21,990 nucleotides of DNA from CAYJBP01 sp964368605 (GTDB taxonomy: Bacteria; Bacillota; Dehalobacteriia; UBA4068): contig CAYJBP010000030.1 in NCBI GenBank assembly GCA_964368605.1, positions 1 to 21,990 on the forward strand, given 5' to 3'. Of this stretch, positions 6,073 through 15,082 are shown one piece after another; the stretch's first letter is position 1, and each line of letters begins with the position of its first letter. Below the pieces are notes generated by a model that saw only the letters and a program-made list of their open reading frames with translations, did no database searches and was not told where the DNA came from. The position numbers and the translations under genes are program-made.

Positions 6073-9000
6073 TTAGCTAAAGCATGTTTTTAGAATATCT
6101 AATAAAGACTTTGCCTGATAATACTCAAAACTATTTAAGGCCTCAAAAATTTGCTGCAATAAATTATTAATATTATCTTGCCAGTTAAAGGCCATTACCT
6201 CTAATAATAAAGCTTCGCTTAAATCGATATCAAAATCGGCTATGGTCTGCTCTAATTTTACAATATTGGCCTGCAATAAGGCTGGATCGCCTTGGTTTTT
6301 ATGGCCTTTTTGCGGCTTAATACTTACTTTTAAATAATCATTTAAGGCAGCTAATAAATTGGTAAAATCGACCAAAAGCCGCTCATTATGGCTTTCGATA
6401 TAAGGCCAATCGGCCTTGATTGCCGCATGTTCTAAGGCCTTGGCTTTTTCGGACACTCCAAAAGCGCCAATCGAAGCCGAAGCGCTTTTTAAAGTATGGG
6501 TATCCAGGCGATAATCATCCAAATTGCGCTGTTCAAAGGCCGCACTTAGGGTAGTAACTTTGTTTAGGCCATCATGATAATAAGAGCTTAAAATATCCAG
6601 ATAATCATCTAATTTGCCGCCAATTAATTTTAAGCCATAATCGGCATTAAGCCCTTCGATATTGATGGTTAAATCGGTATTAATAATCGGTGTTATCTGC
6701 TTTTTGGCTGCTATTTGCTTATCTTTGGGTATCCACTGCAAAAGGATTTCGTCCAGTTTTTGCAGCTCGATGGGTTTGGCCAAAAAGTCGCTCATGCCCT
6801 CATTGATAAATAATTCCTTGGCTCCTACCAGGGCATTGGCCGTTAGGGCAATAATCGGCAAATCTTGATAATAGTTACCTTCTAATTTACGGATGGCCGC
6901 CGTGGCATCAATGCCATCCATGCCGGGCATCATATGATCCATAAATACCAGGTCGTAACGGCTATTCTGTACCATTTCCACAGCCTGAAAACCGTCGGCA
7001 GCCGTATCGATGGTGAATTTATAAGGCTCCATCAAGCCTTCGGCTACCATCAAGTTAATCTCATTGTCGTCCACAACCAAAACCTTGGCCTTAGGTGCAA
7101 TAAAATGTTCGCTGCCGCTTTCCTCCTGCTCCCAACCTAATTCATGGCCAAAAACACCGGCTAATTGCAGGCAGCTTAAAGGCAGATTAACTATTAATGC
7201 ATCCCGATAAATGCTGGTATCGCCGGGGTCTACCATTAAAACGATGGTAAAATTATAATCCATTTTAAGCTGTAAGTTTTTAACCTTGGTTAAATGCACG
7301 GCCGGAATGAATAAAAAATCATAATCATGATTACTTAATAAATCCTGCAATTGCGATTGACTACTGCAAACAGTGCAATCGGCCTCAATATTAGCCATTA
7401 CTTGCTTAATCGATTCCGCATAAAACTCCCTGGCCTCGTAAACCAGCACTTTTGGCGATCCCAAGATAGGCGCGATAGGCTCGTATTTTTGACATGATTG
7501 GGGAATATTAACCGTAAACACCGAACCCTGGCCAATTATGCTTTTAACGGTGATATTACCACCCATCATTTGGCATAATTGCTTGGTAATGGCAAGCCCC
7601 AAACCGGTGCCCTCGATATTGCGGTTTTTCTTGGTATCCATGCGCTCGAATTGCATAAAGAGGCGATCCATATCCTCCTCTTTTATGCCCATGCCGGTAT
7701 CGGTAATCGTAAATTCCAATACAGCCAAACCATTATCATAATGGCTGGTAGCCCTAAATTCGATATGCCCCTCATGCGTAAACTTGATGGCATTGCTCAA
7801 CAGATTTAGCAAGATTTGCTTAATCCTAATTTCGTCGCCTTTAAGCCTAGCCGGTATCGAGCAATCGATATAGGTTGTAAAAATAAGCGGTTTGGTGGCC
7901 ACCCTAACTTTAGAAATATTGATAATATCATTAAGCAGGGAAGATATATAATAATCATCCTCGATAATTTCCAGTTTGCCGGATTCGATTTTGGATATAT
8001 CTAAAATATCATTGATGATAGAAAGTAGGCTTTCGCTGGCATTTTTGATTTCCTGGGCATATTCTTCGGTGGCACGGCCAATACTTTCTCTAAGCACAAT
8101 CTCGGACATGCCCAAAATTGCATTAAGCGGAGTGCGGATTTCATGGCTCATATTGGCCAAAAAGCTGGTTTTGGCCTGCGAGCTTAGCAGGGCTTCTTCA
8201 TGGGCTTGGCGTAATTGCTCATCCATTTCATGCTTTTTTTGAGCATTGGCAAAAAGATTGCCGCTAACTAAAAGCATATTCTGCTGGGTTTCGGTATATA
8301 CCAGGCCTTCGATATGGCTACCGGTGCTTACAAATCCAAATAATTCATTATATAAGTAAATGGGCGATAATAATAAAGAGCGATTATTATCAAAGTTGTC
8401 TTGTATATATTTGCACCAGGTTTCCGGGATAAAAGCCATAAAATCGGTGATAACTTTTTTTTCTTCAATATTGTAACGAAAAGCTTCACTTAAAAAGTCA
8501 TAGCAAATCAAAGCACTGCCGCTTTCCATTATCGAAAAGGCCGGCACTTGATCGACAAAAGAATCCACATGCGCTTCTAAGCCGGATATATCATAGGCTA
8601 TTTTATGGCCGGCTTTATACAGATGGGTTATATAAATAAAACTATAGCCCTTAATTTTGGCAAAGCGCGAAAGATTAATTTCGCTCATATTATAGGCGGT
8701 AGCTAGGCTTTCTAGGCAATCTAGCAGGGTTTCGTCAAAGCTTTGCTCATCGGTTAAGGTAAGTAGCTTATGCGAAATATCATTAACGGTTAACAGTAAT
8801 TTATCTTGCTCGACTAAAGCCTTGGTTCTTTGGGTAATTTCGTCCTCTAGCTGTGATTGATGTTTATTAAGCTCTTCTAAGGTAAGGCGTAGCTGATTTT
8901 GCGAGTTTTTTAAATCATCGATATTAAGATGGCCGCCAATTACCCGGGTAACATTGCCGCTTTCATCGCGCGACATAATTTTGCCCACATCTTTAGTCCA

Positions 9001-9687
9001 AATATAAGTACCATTTTTATGAAGCATTCTAATATCACATTCATAAACATCGATTTTGCCGGCAATAAAATCATCCAGCAATTGGCTAACCAGCGGCAAA
9101 TCTTCGGGATGATTCATTCTTTCCCATTCGTCTAAAGTGCCTTCGATATCATCCTGGGTATAGCCCAGCATGTTTAAGTATTCGTCATTATAGGCAATGG
9201 TGCTATTAATAACATCCCAATCCCAGGTGCCAAATTCGGCGGCCTCGGTGGCTAAATTTAAAATATTTGTGCTTTCGCGCAGTTGTTCCTCGGTTAGCTT
9301 TATGCTGGTAATATCCTGCAAAACGCCACATAAAATTAAGGGATTGCCTTGCTCATCATATTCGGTAATTTTGCCTTTATCATGGCCCCAAATAATCGAG
9401 CCATCTTTTCTTACCATTCTAAATTCAACTTCATAGGCATCCACTTTGCCTTCTAAATAGTTCGCAAGCGCGGTTTCGGCCAAGGGCAAATCCTCTGGTA
9501 AGACCATTCTTTCCCAAGTGGAAAGATGATCATCTAATTCATCCAATTCATAGCCTACAATATGTGCCCATTCTTTGCTGTAAATAACATGGTCGGTAGA
9601 TAAATTCCAGATAAACACCCCAATATCGGTGATGGCTATTGTTTCGGTTAAATGCTCTATCGTAAGCTGATTATTAGCAGAATTCAT
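6073..9687 (-). CDS. Soluble multidomain hybrid histidine kinase (PAS-PAS-GAF-like-HisKA-HATPase-pseudoREC-REC-HPt)
   Basis: A 1204-residue sensor kinase without membrane helices, so it should sense a cytosolic signal. Domains in order are PAS_3-type (about 18-130), a second PAS very like it (about 145-258), a coiled coil (260-297), a GAF-like region (about 300-480), HisKA with SHEIRTP (phospho-acceptor His515), and HATPase_c. The ATPase boxes are N-box Asn632, DTGMG (663-667) and GTGLG (693-697). Next comes a receiver-like segment (745-850) lacking the phospho-acceptor, a true receiver (868-990, VVDDN, Asp917, Lys971) and an HPt domain (about 1010-1120, THTLKS, His1064). A helical tail of about 80 residues ends it. 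The layout implies an internal His-Asp-His phosphorelay. GGGAGG precedes the ATG, 16 bases after the regulator's stop codon, so the two are co-transcribed and that regulator is the likely partner. Confidence 0.95.
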   Translation of the reverse strand: MNSANNQLTIEHLTETIAITDIGVFIWNLSTDHVIYSKEWAHIVGYELDELDDHLSTWERMVLPEDLPLAETALANYLEGKVDAYEVEFRMVRKDGSIIWGHDKGKITEYDEQGNPLILCGVLQDITSIKLTEEQLRESTNILNLATEAAEFGTWDWDVINSTIAYNDEYLNMLGYTQDDIEGTLDEWERMNHPEDLPLVSQLLDDFIAGKIDVYECDIRMLHKNGTYIWTKDVGKIMSRDESGNVTRVIGGHLNIDDLKNSQNQLRLTLEELNKHQSQLEDEITQRTKALVEQDKLLLTVNDISHKLLTLTDEQSFDETLLDCLESLATAYNMSEINLSRFAKIKGYSFIYITHLYKAGHKIAYDISGLEAHVDSFVDQVPAFSIMESGSALICYDFLSEAFRYNIEEKKVITDFMAFIPETWCKYIQDNFDNNRSLLLSPIYLYNELFGFVSTGSHIEGLVYTETQQNMLLVSGNLFANAQKKHEMDEQLRQAHEEALLSSQAKTSFLANMSHEIRTPLNAILGMSEIVLRESIGRATEEYAQEIKNASESLLSIINDILDISKIESGKLEIIEDDYYISSLLNDIINISKVRVATKPLIFTTYIDCSIPARLKGDEIRIKQILLNLLSNAIKFTHEGHIEFRATSHYDNGLAVLEFTITDTGMGIKEEDMDRLFMQFERMDTKKNRNIEGTGLGLAITKQLCQMMGGNITVKSIIGQGSVFTVNIPQSCQKYEPIAPILGSPKVLVYEAREFYAESIKQVMANIEADCTVCSSQSQLQDLLSNHDYDFLFIPAVHLTKVKNLQLKMDYNFTIVLMVDPGDTSIYRDALIVNLPLSCLQLAGVFGHELGWEQEESGSEHFIAPKAKVLVVDDNEINLMVAEGLMEPYKFTIDTAADGFQAVEMVQNSRYDLVFMDHMMPGMDGIDATAAIRKLEGNYYQDLPIIALTANALVGAKELFINEGMSDFLAKPIELQKLDEILLQWIPKDKQIAAKKQITPIINTDLTINIEGLNADYGLKLIGGKLDDYLDILSSYYHDGLNKVTTLSAAFEQRNLDDYRLDTHTLKSASASIGAFGVSEKAKALEHAAIKADWPYIESHNERLLVDFTNLLAALNDYLKVSIKPQKGHKNQGDPALLQANIVKLEQTIADFDIDLSEALLLEVMAFNWQDNINNLLQQIFEALNSFEYYQAKSLLDILKTCFS

Positions 9688-9703
9688 ATCTGTACCTCCC
9701 TTT

Positions 9704-10783
9704 TTAAAGCGGATCTAAATAATCGCAAGTTTGAGAAATTTGCTTAAATTGATTGGCCACCGCCAAAAAATATTCGACCAAATAAGGATCGAAATGGCTG
9801 CCACTACCTTTTTTGATAATTTCTACGGCTTGTTCATGGGTTTTGGCTTGCTTATAAGGGCGCGCCGAAATAATTGCATCATAAGCATCCACAATAGCCA
9901 TCATTCGCCCACCTAAGGGGATTTCTTCGCCTTTTAAGCCCAAAGGATAACCGCTGCCATTCCATTTTTCATGGTGGCTTGCGGCAAACACTTCGGCAAT
10001 TTCTAAAAACTTAACATCTTGCACATTATGAATGGCCGATTTAATGATATCGCTGCCAAAAGATGTATGCTTTTTCATCAGCTCGAATTCGCTATCGGTT
10101 AATTTGCCTTCTTTAAGCAAAACCTGATCGGAAATAGATATTTTGCCCACATCATGCATTTGCGAAGCATTGGCATATAGTTCTACATCGATGTCACTTA
10201 GCTGGTCGGGATAGGCAATTTGGGCAATTAGATGATTTAAAAAAACCTTTAAATATTGGCTGGTGCGCACAATATGGCCACCGGTGGTATTATCCCGTTT
10301 TTCAACCATCTCCGACAAGGTTAAAACAATAGCATACTGCAATTCTTTGATATTAGCAGTTTTTTCATGAACAATATTTTCTAAATTGGTGCTGTAATTA
10401 TGTAATTTTAAATGTAATTCTACCCGTTTTTTGAGCAAAATCGGCGAAAAAGGCTTAATCACATAATCGATAGCACCCAGGTTAAGGCCCTGATACTCGC
10501 TATCGCCATCATCTTTGGCAGTTAAAAATATCACCGGAATATTGCAATAAGGCTCGGGCATATCCTTTTTAAGTTTTTCGATTACCTCAAAGCCGCTTAA
10601 GCCGGGCATTTCCACATCCAGCAGAATTAAATCGGGGTTAATATTGGCAATTTCGGCCAAGGCCATGGCGCCGTCTTTGATTAAAACTACGGTATAATCA
10701 TTGTTTAAAGCCTTACGAGCAATGCTTAAATTGGTTACATTATCATCCACAACCATAATTTTAGGCTTTTTGGTGATACTCAT
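9704..10783 (-). CDS. Response regulator with HD-GYP output (probable cyclic-di-GMP phosphodiesterase)
   Basis: An RpfG-like regulator of 359 residues. The receiver domain (about 7-125) has VVDDN, phospho-acceptor Asp56 in LILLDVEMPG, and the conserved Lys110. A helical linker (130-160) leads to an HD-GYP domain with His170, the HD pair His210-Asp211, Lys214, His239 and HHEKWNGSGYP (270-280). All metal-binding residues I would expect are there; the common DG of HHExxDGxGYP is NG here, a variant also known in the family. HD-GYP domains hydrolyse cyclic-di-GMP, so phosphorylation probably adjusts its breakdown. It is the first gene of a two-gene operon with the hybrid kinase. A GAGGAAG site precedes the ATG, with a sigma-A-like promoter about 60 bases further up. 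Confidence 0.94.
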   Translation of the reverse strand: MSITKKPKIMVVDDNVTNLSIARKALNNDYTVVLIKDGAMALAEIANINPDLILLDVEMPGLSGFEVIEKLKKDMPEPYCNIPVIFLTAKDDGDSEYQGLNLGAIDYVIKPFSPILLKKRVELHLKLHNYSTNLENIVHEKTANIKELQYAIVLTLSEMVEKRDNTTGGHIVRTSQYLKVFLNHLIAQIAYPDQLSDIDVELYANASQMHDVGKISISDQVLLKEGKLTDSEFELMKKHTSFGSDIIKSAIHNVQDVKFLEIAEVFAASHHEKWNGSGYPLGLKGEEIPLGGRMMAIVDAYDAIISARPYKQAKTHEQAVEIIKKGSGSHFDPYLVEYFLAVANQFKQISQTCDYLDPL

Positions 10784-10843
10784 GACAACTTCCTCGCAAA
10801 TTCATATATTTATTAGTCGCTAATTATAGTATATTCCTATTGT

Positions 10844-10873
10844 AGTATAACATGATTTGTAACAAAATTTCAA
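10844..10873 (-). promoter_or_regulatory. Probable sigma-A promoter of the HD-GYP/kinase operon
   Basis: On the minus strand TTGAAA (10868-10873) and TATACT (10844-10849) are 18 bases apart, a good housekeeping promoter about 60 bases before the regulator's ATG. A second TATAAT lies further downstream at 10823-10828 without a clear -35. The heptamer TATACTA occurs twice (10843-10849 and 10827-10833), 16 bases apart. Confidence 0.6.
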
Positions 10874-10906
10874 TAAATAATTTTAATATTTAATATAATA
10901 TTGTTT

Positions 10907-10924
10907 TAAAAGTTGCTGCTTTTA
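10907..10924. promoter_or_regulatory. Inverted repeat upstream of the polA promoter
   Basis: TAAAAG (10907-10912) and CTTTTA (10919-10924) form a perfect six-base inverted repeat with a six-base spacer, ending ten bases before the polA -35 element. It could be an operator for either divergent unit, but the arms are short and A/T-rich. Confidence 0.25.
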
Positions 10925-10934
10925 CATGCTTTGC

Positions 10935-10963
10935 TTGACATTTTGCGCTAAATTTGTTATGTT
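10935..10963 (+). promoter_or_regulatory. Sigma-A promoter of the polA-led operon
   Basis: A consensus TTGACA (10935-10940) is followed after 17 bases by TATGTT (10958-10963), 32 bases before the polA ATG. The region before it is very A/T-rich (10862-10912) and could act as an UP element. This is the strongest promoter match in the window and can serve the closely packed genes through the transglycosylase, possibly further. Confidence 0.8.
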
Positions 10964-10995
10964 TAGATAATTATAGCTAAAAAATAGAGGTAAAT

Positions 10996-13620
10996 ATGAC
11001 AAAATTACTATTAATTGACGGCAGTAGCCTTTTGCATCGCGCCTTTTATGCTTTGCCGATTTTAAGCAATAGCCAAGGCGTTTTTACCAATGCCCTGCAT
11101 GGCATGATGACCATGCTCGGCAAAAGCGCGGCTAAGCATAAGCCCAGCCATATGGTGGTTTGTTTTGATAAATCACGGATAACTTTTCGTAATCAAATAG
11201 ATGCCGAGTATAAGCAGCATCGTAAGGAAACCCCGCAGGAATTGCGTGAGCAATTTGCTTCGATTAAAAAGATTTTAACGGCTGCCAATATTTCCTGGCT
11301 GGAAATGGAAGGTTTTGAGGCCGATGATTTATTGGGAACATTGGCAAAACAGGGTGCTAAAGCAGGCTATGATGTAGAAATTATATCGGGCGACCGTGAT
11401 ATTTTGCAATTGGTTGATGATAAAGTTACCGTATTTTTAACCAAAAAGGGCATCACCAACTTAGATCGCTATGATAGGGAGGCTATTTTTGCTAAATATA
11501 ATTTAAGCCCTCAAGGCTTAATCGACCTAAAATCCCTGATGGGCGATAGTTCCGACAATATCAGCGGCGTGCCCGGTATTGGCGAAAAAACCGCCGCCAA
11601 GCTTTTAGATCAATTTAGTAGTTTGCAAAATATATATGATAATATCGAGCAGGTTAGTAATCAAAAATTGCGTCAAAAATTATTGGATAATAAGGACAAA
11701 GCTTTTATATCTTATCAATTAGCCACAATTAAATGCGATATCGATTTGGACATAAATTGGGCTGATTTTAGCTATAGCAGCCAGCCGCCGCCCGAATTAT
11801 ATCAAATTTATCGCGAATACGAGCTAAAACAGCTTTTAGCAACACTAAAGCCAATAGTTGTGGCCGAGCCTCTTTTTGAAGAGGATATCCCTTTTGCCGA
11901 GGCAGATCAAGGCCCTTTACCCGAAGAAATAAGCCTGGAAGATTTGGCCGCTTTAGCCTTGCAAAAGCAAAAAATTAGCCTTTATGCGCAGATTAAAAGC
12001 CCTGCTTGGCAGGGTAACTGGCAGCAAATTGCTTTGGCTTGCGATAATAATGTTTGCCTTTTTGATAGTAAGCTTAATTCGCAATTGCCGGATTTGTTTT
12101 GGCAGCTTTTGGCTAATCCTACTATCAAAAAAAATGTTTATAATAGTAAGGAGCTTGCTCTTTTGGCCTTGGCCAATCAGCAAACTCTGGCAGGCTTGCA
12201 GGATGACCCCCTGCTAGCGGCATATATTATTAATCCTACTCTTAGCGATTATCCCTTGGGTGGCCTGGCTGCTATTTATCATTTGCATTTGCCCAATAAT
12301 CCTACTTTGGCGGCCTATGCCATCATTTTGGAGCAAATAAGCGCCAAGCAAAATAGCGCCCTTAAAGAGGCCGAAAGCCTAAAATTATATCATGATATTG
12401 AGTTACCGCTTAGCCTAATTTTGGCTAAAATGGAGCATCAAGGCATTAAAGTTGATGCCGAGCAGTTGGGGGTTATGTCGGAATTACTGGATAAAACGGC
12501 CAAGGGCTATGAGCAAACTATTTATCAATTGGCCGATACTACCTTTAATATTAATTCGCCGAAGCAGTTGTCCGAAATCTTGTTTGATAAACTACAATTG
12601 CCGCCACATAAAAAAACCAAGACAGGCTATTCCACAGATGCCGAAACTTTAGAAATTTTGGCGGCTGATTATGAAATTGCCGCTCAAATTACCGAATATC
12701 GCTCCTGCTTTAAACTAAAGACCACTTATACTGATGGATTAAAACCTTTGATTGATGATAGTGGCAAAATCCATACCAGTTTTAAGCAAACAGTTACCGC
12801 CACCGGCCGCCTTTCTTCGGCCGAGCCTAATTTGCAGAATATACCTGTGCGTCAGGAAATGGGGCGTAAAATAAGGGCGGTATTTTCGGCCGAAAATCCC
12901 GGTGATTTATTGCTGGCTGCCGATTATAATCAAATTGAGTTGCGGGTGCTGGCCGATATCAGTGGCGATGATGGCCTTAAAAAAGCCTTTTTAGAGGGTA
13001 TCGATATTCATGCCCTAACCGCTTCGGAGGTATTGAATATTCCCCTTGAGCAGGTAGATGCCCAGGCCAGGCGGCAGGCCAAGGCCGTTAATTTTGGCAT
13101 TGTTTATGGAATTAGCGATTATGGCCTGGCCAGGGATTTAGGCATTAGCCGTGATCAAGCTCATCAATATATCGAGCGCTATTTCGAAAGGTATCCGCAG
13201 GTAGCAGCCTATCAAGCTAATGTTATTGAGCAAGGCAAGCTTAATGGCTATGTTAGTACAATTCTTAATCGCCGTCGTCCTTTACCCGATTTGGCGCATA
13301 AAAACTTCAATATTCGCAGCTTTGCCGAAAGGATGGCCATCAACACCCCTATTCAGGGCAGCGCCGCCGACATTATTAAGCTGGCCATGATTAATATCGA
13401 AAATAAATTTAATGAACTCAATTTAAAATCGAAAATGATTTTGCAAGTGCATGACGAATTAATCTTTAATATGGTAGCTGAGGAAAAAGACCTGCTACCA
13501 CAATTAGTTAAGCAATTGATGGAAAATGCCTTGCCCTTAAGCATTCCCTTAAATGTGGATTTAAAAGAGGGCTATAATTGGTATCAGATGAATAAAATAC
13601 TAGGTGATGTTGAGGAGTAA
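10996..13620 (+). CDS. polA: DNA polymerase I
   Basis: PolA fills gaps and removes RNA primers in replication and repair. At 874 residues it has three domains: the 5'-3' exonuclease (1 to about 290, with LLLIDGSSLLHRAFYAL, EADD 108-111, and the helix-hairpin GVPGIGEKTA 191-200), a middle 3'-5' exonuclease fold (about 310-465), and the polymerase (about 470-874). Polymerase motif A is ADYNQIELR (642-650, Asp643), motif B is RRQAKAVNFGIVYG (692-705), and motif C is QVHDE (817-821). The middle domain lacks the DxE of exonuclease motif I and the later acidic residues are not preserved, so proofreading is probably absent, as in Bacillus and Taq PolA. AGAGG precedes the ATG. mutM starts two bases after the stop codon. 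Confidence 0.98.
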   Translation: MTKLLLIDGSSLLHRAFYALPILSNSQGVFTNALHGMMTMLGKSAAKHKPSHMVVCFDKSRITFRNQIDAEYKQHRKETPQELREQFASIKKILTAANISWLEMEGFEADDLLGTLAKQGAKAGYDVEIISGDRDILQLVDDKVTVFLTKKGITNLDRYDREAIFAKYNLSPQGLIDLKSLMGDSSDNISGVPGIGEKTAAKLLDQFSSLQNIYDNIEQVSNQKLRQKLLDNKDKAFISYQLATIKCDIDLDINWADFSYSSQPPPELYQIYREYELKQLLATLKPIVVAEPLFEEDIPFAEADQGPLPEEISLEDLAALALQKQKISLYAQIKSPAWQGNWQQIALACDNNVCLFDSKLNSQLPDLFWQLLANPTIKKNVYNSKELALLALANQQTLAGLQDDPLLAAYIINPTLSDYPLGGLAAIYHLHLPNNPTLAAYAIILEQISAKQNSALKEAESLKLYHDIELPLSLILAKMEHQGIKVDAEQLGVMSELLDKTAKGYEQTIYQLADTTFNINSPKQLSEILFDKLQLPPHKKTKTGYSTDAETLEILAADYEIAAQITEYRSCFKLKTTYTDGLKPLIDDSGKIHTSFKQTVTATGRLSSAEPNLQNIPVRQEMGRKIRAVFSAENPGDLLLAADYNQIELRVLADISGDDGLKKAFLEGIDIHALTASEVLNIPLEQVDAQARRQAKAVNFGIVYGISDYGLARDLGISRDQAHQYIERYFERYPQVAAYQANVIEQGKLNGYVSTILNRRRPLPDLAHKNFNIRSFAERMAINTPIQGSAADIIKLAMINIENKFNELNLKSKMILQVHDELIFNMVAEEKDLLPQLVKQLMENALPLSIPLNVDLKEGYNWYQMNKILGDVEE

Positions 13621-13622
13621 TT

Positions 13623-14447
13623 ATGCCAGAATTACCGGAAGTAGAAACAGTTCGCAAAACCCTAAGCCCCAAGCTAATTGGCTGTAAAATTACCGCTGTT
13701 GAGGTGCTTAAGCCTGTTGTAATTGCCCATCCGCAAGCCGATTTTTTTAGCCGCTTTTTATGTGGGCAGGAAATCAGCACTATCGATCGCCGTGGTAAAT
13801 ACCTGATTTTTAGGCTTAAAAGTGGCTGTTCTTTAATCGGTCACTTAAGAATGACCGGCCGATTTTTGTATAATACCCCGGAACATCCACGCCCAAAACA
13901 TTGCCACATAATCTTCACTTTAAGTGACGGCAATGAATTGCGCTTTGTCGATACCCGTCGCTTTGGCCGAATGTGGCTGATTTTGGCCGATGAGCAGGAT
14001 AATTTTAGCGGCATTCATCGTTTAGGCCCGGAGCCTTTTGATCAAATTTGCACTGCCGAATATTATCATCAAAGCTTGCGCAAAAAAACAATTACGATTA
14101 AGCAAGCCCTGCTAGAGCAAAGTTTGGTAGCAGGTTTGGGTAATATTTATGTAGACGAAGCCCTTTTTGCGGCCAAAATTAATCCTTTAAGGGCAGCCAA
14201 TTCGCTAAGCTTAGACGAGTGGCAACCTTTAGCCAAGGCCATTCGTGATGTTTTAAGCAGCGCCATTGCCAATAATGGCACTACCTTCCGCGATTATGTC
14301 GATGGCGAAGGTAAAGAAGGTCAGAATATGCCCTTTTTGCAGGCCTATGGTCGCTATAATCAGCCTTGTAATAATTGCGGCGAGCCGCTAAGCAAAATTA
14401 AAATTAGTGGCCGCTCTACCTGTTATTGTTCAAAATGTCAACTTTAA
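13623..14447 (+). CDS. mutM: Formamidopyrimidine-DNA glycosylase
   Basis: MutM (Fpg) excises 8-oxoguanine and ring-opened purines and cuts the abasic site. The 274-residue protein starts MPELPEVE, giving the catalytic N-terminal Pro and Glu after Met removal. Lys59 in RRGKY and HLRMTGR (74-80) are also conserved. Near residue 170, LVAGLGNIYVDEALF is the helix-two-turn-helix. The C-terminal zinc finger has Cys249, Cys252, Cys269 and Cys272, with the lesion-binding Arg264 in ISGRST. The ribosome binding site GAGGAG lies at the very end of polA, so the two are coupled; polA supplies the gap-filling step for the same repair route. The polA-mutM-coaE order is common in clostridia. Confidence 0.98.
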   Translation: MPELPEVETVRKTLSPKLIGCKITAVEVLKPVVIAHPQADFFSRFLCGQEISTIDRRGKYLIFRLKSGCSLIGHLRMTGRFLYNTPEHPRPKHCHIIFTLSDGNELRFVDTRRFGRMWLILADEQDNFSGIHRLGPEPFDQICTAEYYHQSLRKKTITIKQALLEQSLVAGLGNIYVDEALFAAKINPLRAANSLSLDEWQPLAKAIRDVLSSAIANNGTTFRDYVDGEGKEGQNMPFLQAYGRYNQPCNNCGEPLSKIKISGRSTCYCSKCQL

Positions 14448-14466
14448 TGTCTAAAATGAGGTTTAT

Positions 14467-15069
14467 ATGAGTAAAATAATCGGGGTTTGCGGCCATATTG
14501 CCAGCGGTAAAAGCCTGGTTTGCCAAATTTTGGCCGATTTAGGCGCGGTAATTATCGATGCCGACCAAATTGCCCGGCAAGTGGTAGAGCCCAATAGTAA
14601 AGGTGCTGCTTTAATTAAGGCCAATTTTGGTGCAAAATATTTCGATACAAAAGGTCAACTTTTGCGCAAAGAATTGGCAGCCTTAATTTTTAAGGATGAG
14701 CAGGCACGGCAAAAGCTAAATCAAATACTGCATCCCTTAATTAGGGCTAAAGCCCAAAGCCAAATTAGCTTCTATCAGCAACAAAAAAAAGCCGTAATTG
14801 TTTACGAAGCTGCGCTTTTGCTCGATAGTAATAATTATGATATCGTCGATCAAGTTTGGCTAATCAAGGCCAGCCCGGAATTGATATACCAAAGATTGAT
14901 TCAGCGCGATAATTTAAGCCTAGAGCAAGCAAAGGCAAGATTAGCCAGTCAAAAAACGCCATTAAACAAGGATTTTTTAGCCGATATAATCATCGTCAAC
15001 GATGGCGATTATCAAGATTTGCTGGCCAAAGTAAAAAATGCTTTAGCCACTAAGATTGGAGTTGATTAA
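14467..15069 (+). CDS. coaE: Dephospho-CoA kinase
   Basis: CoaE phosphorylates the 3'-hydroxyl of dephospho-CoA, the last step of coenzyme A synthesis, in the cytosol. The 200-residue length is typical. The P-loop GHIASGKS is at 9-16, followed by the substrate-binding IIDADQIARQVV (about 29-40), and the lid region near residues 139-150 reads LIQRDNLSLEQA. GAGG precedes the ATG by seven bases, 19 bases after mutM. The transglycosylase gene begins at or just before its stop codon. All expected motifs are intact. Confidence 0.97.
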   Translation: MSKIIGVCGHIASGKSLVCQILADLGAVIIDADQIARQVVEPNSKGAALIKANFGAKYFDTKGQLLRKELAALIFKDEQARQKLNQILHPLIRAKAQSQISFYQQQKKAVIVYEAALLLDSNNYDIVDQVWLIKASPELIYQRLIQRDNLSLEQAKARLASQKTPLNKDFLADIIIVNDGDYQDLLAKVKNALATKIGVD

Positions 15070-15082
15070 ATTTTTAAAAAAG

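Noticed and set aside
15056..15082. Nine-codon longer start (TTG) for the lytic transglycosylase
   Set aside because: No suitable ribosome binding site, it lies within coaE, and the ATG at 15083 gives a normal signal anchor.
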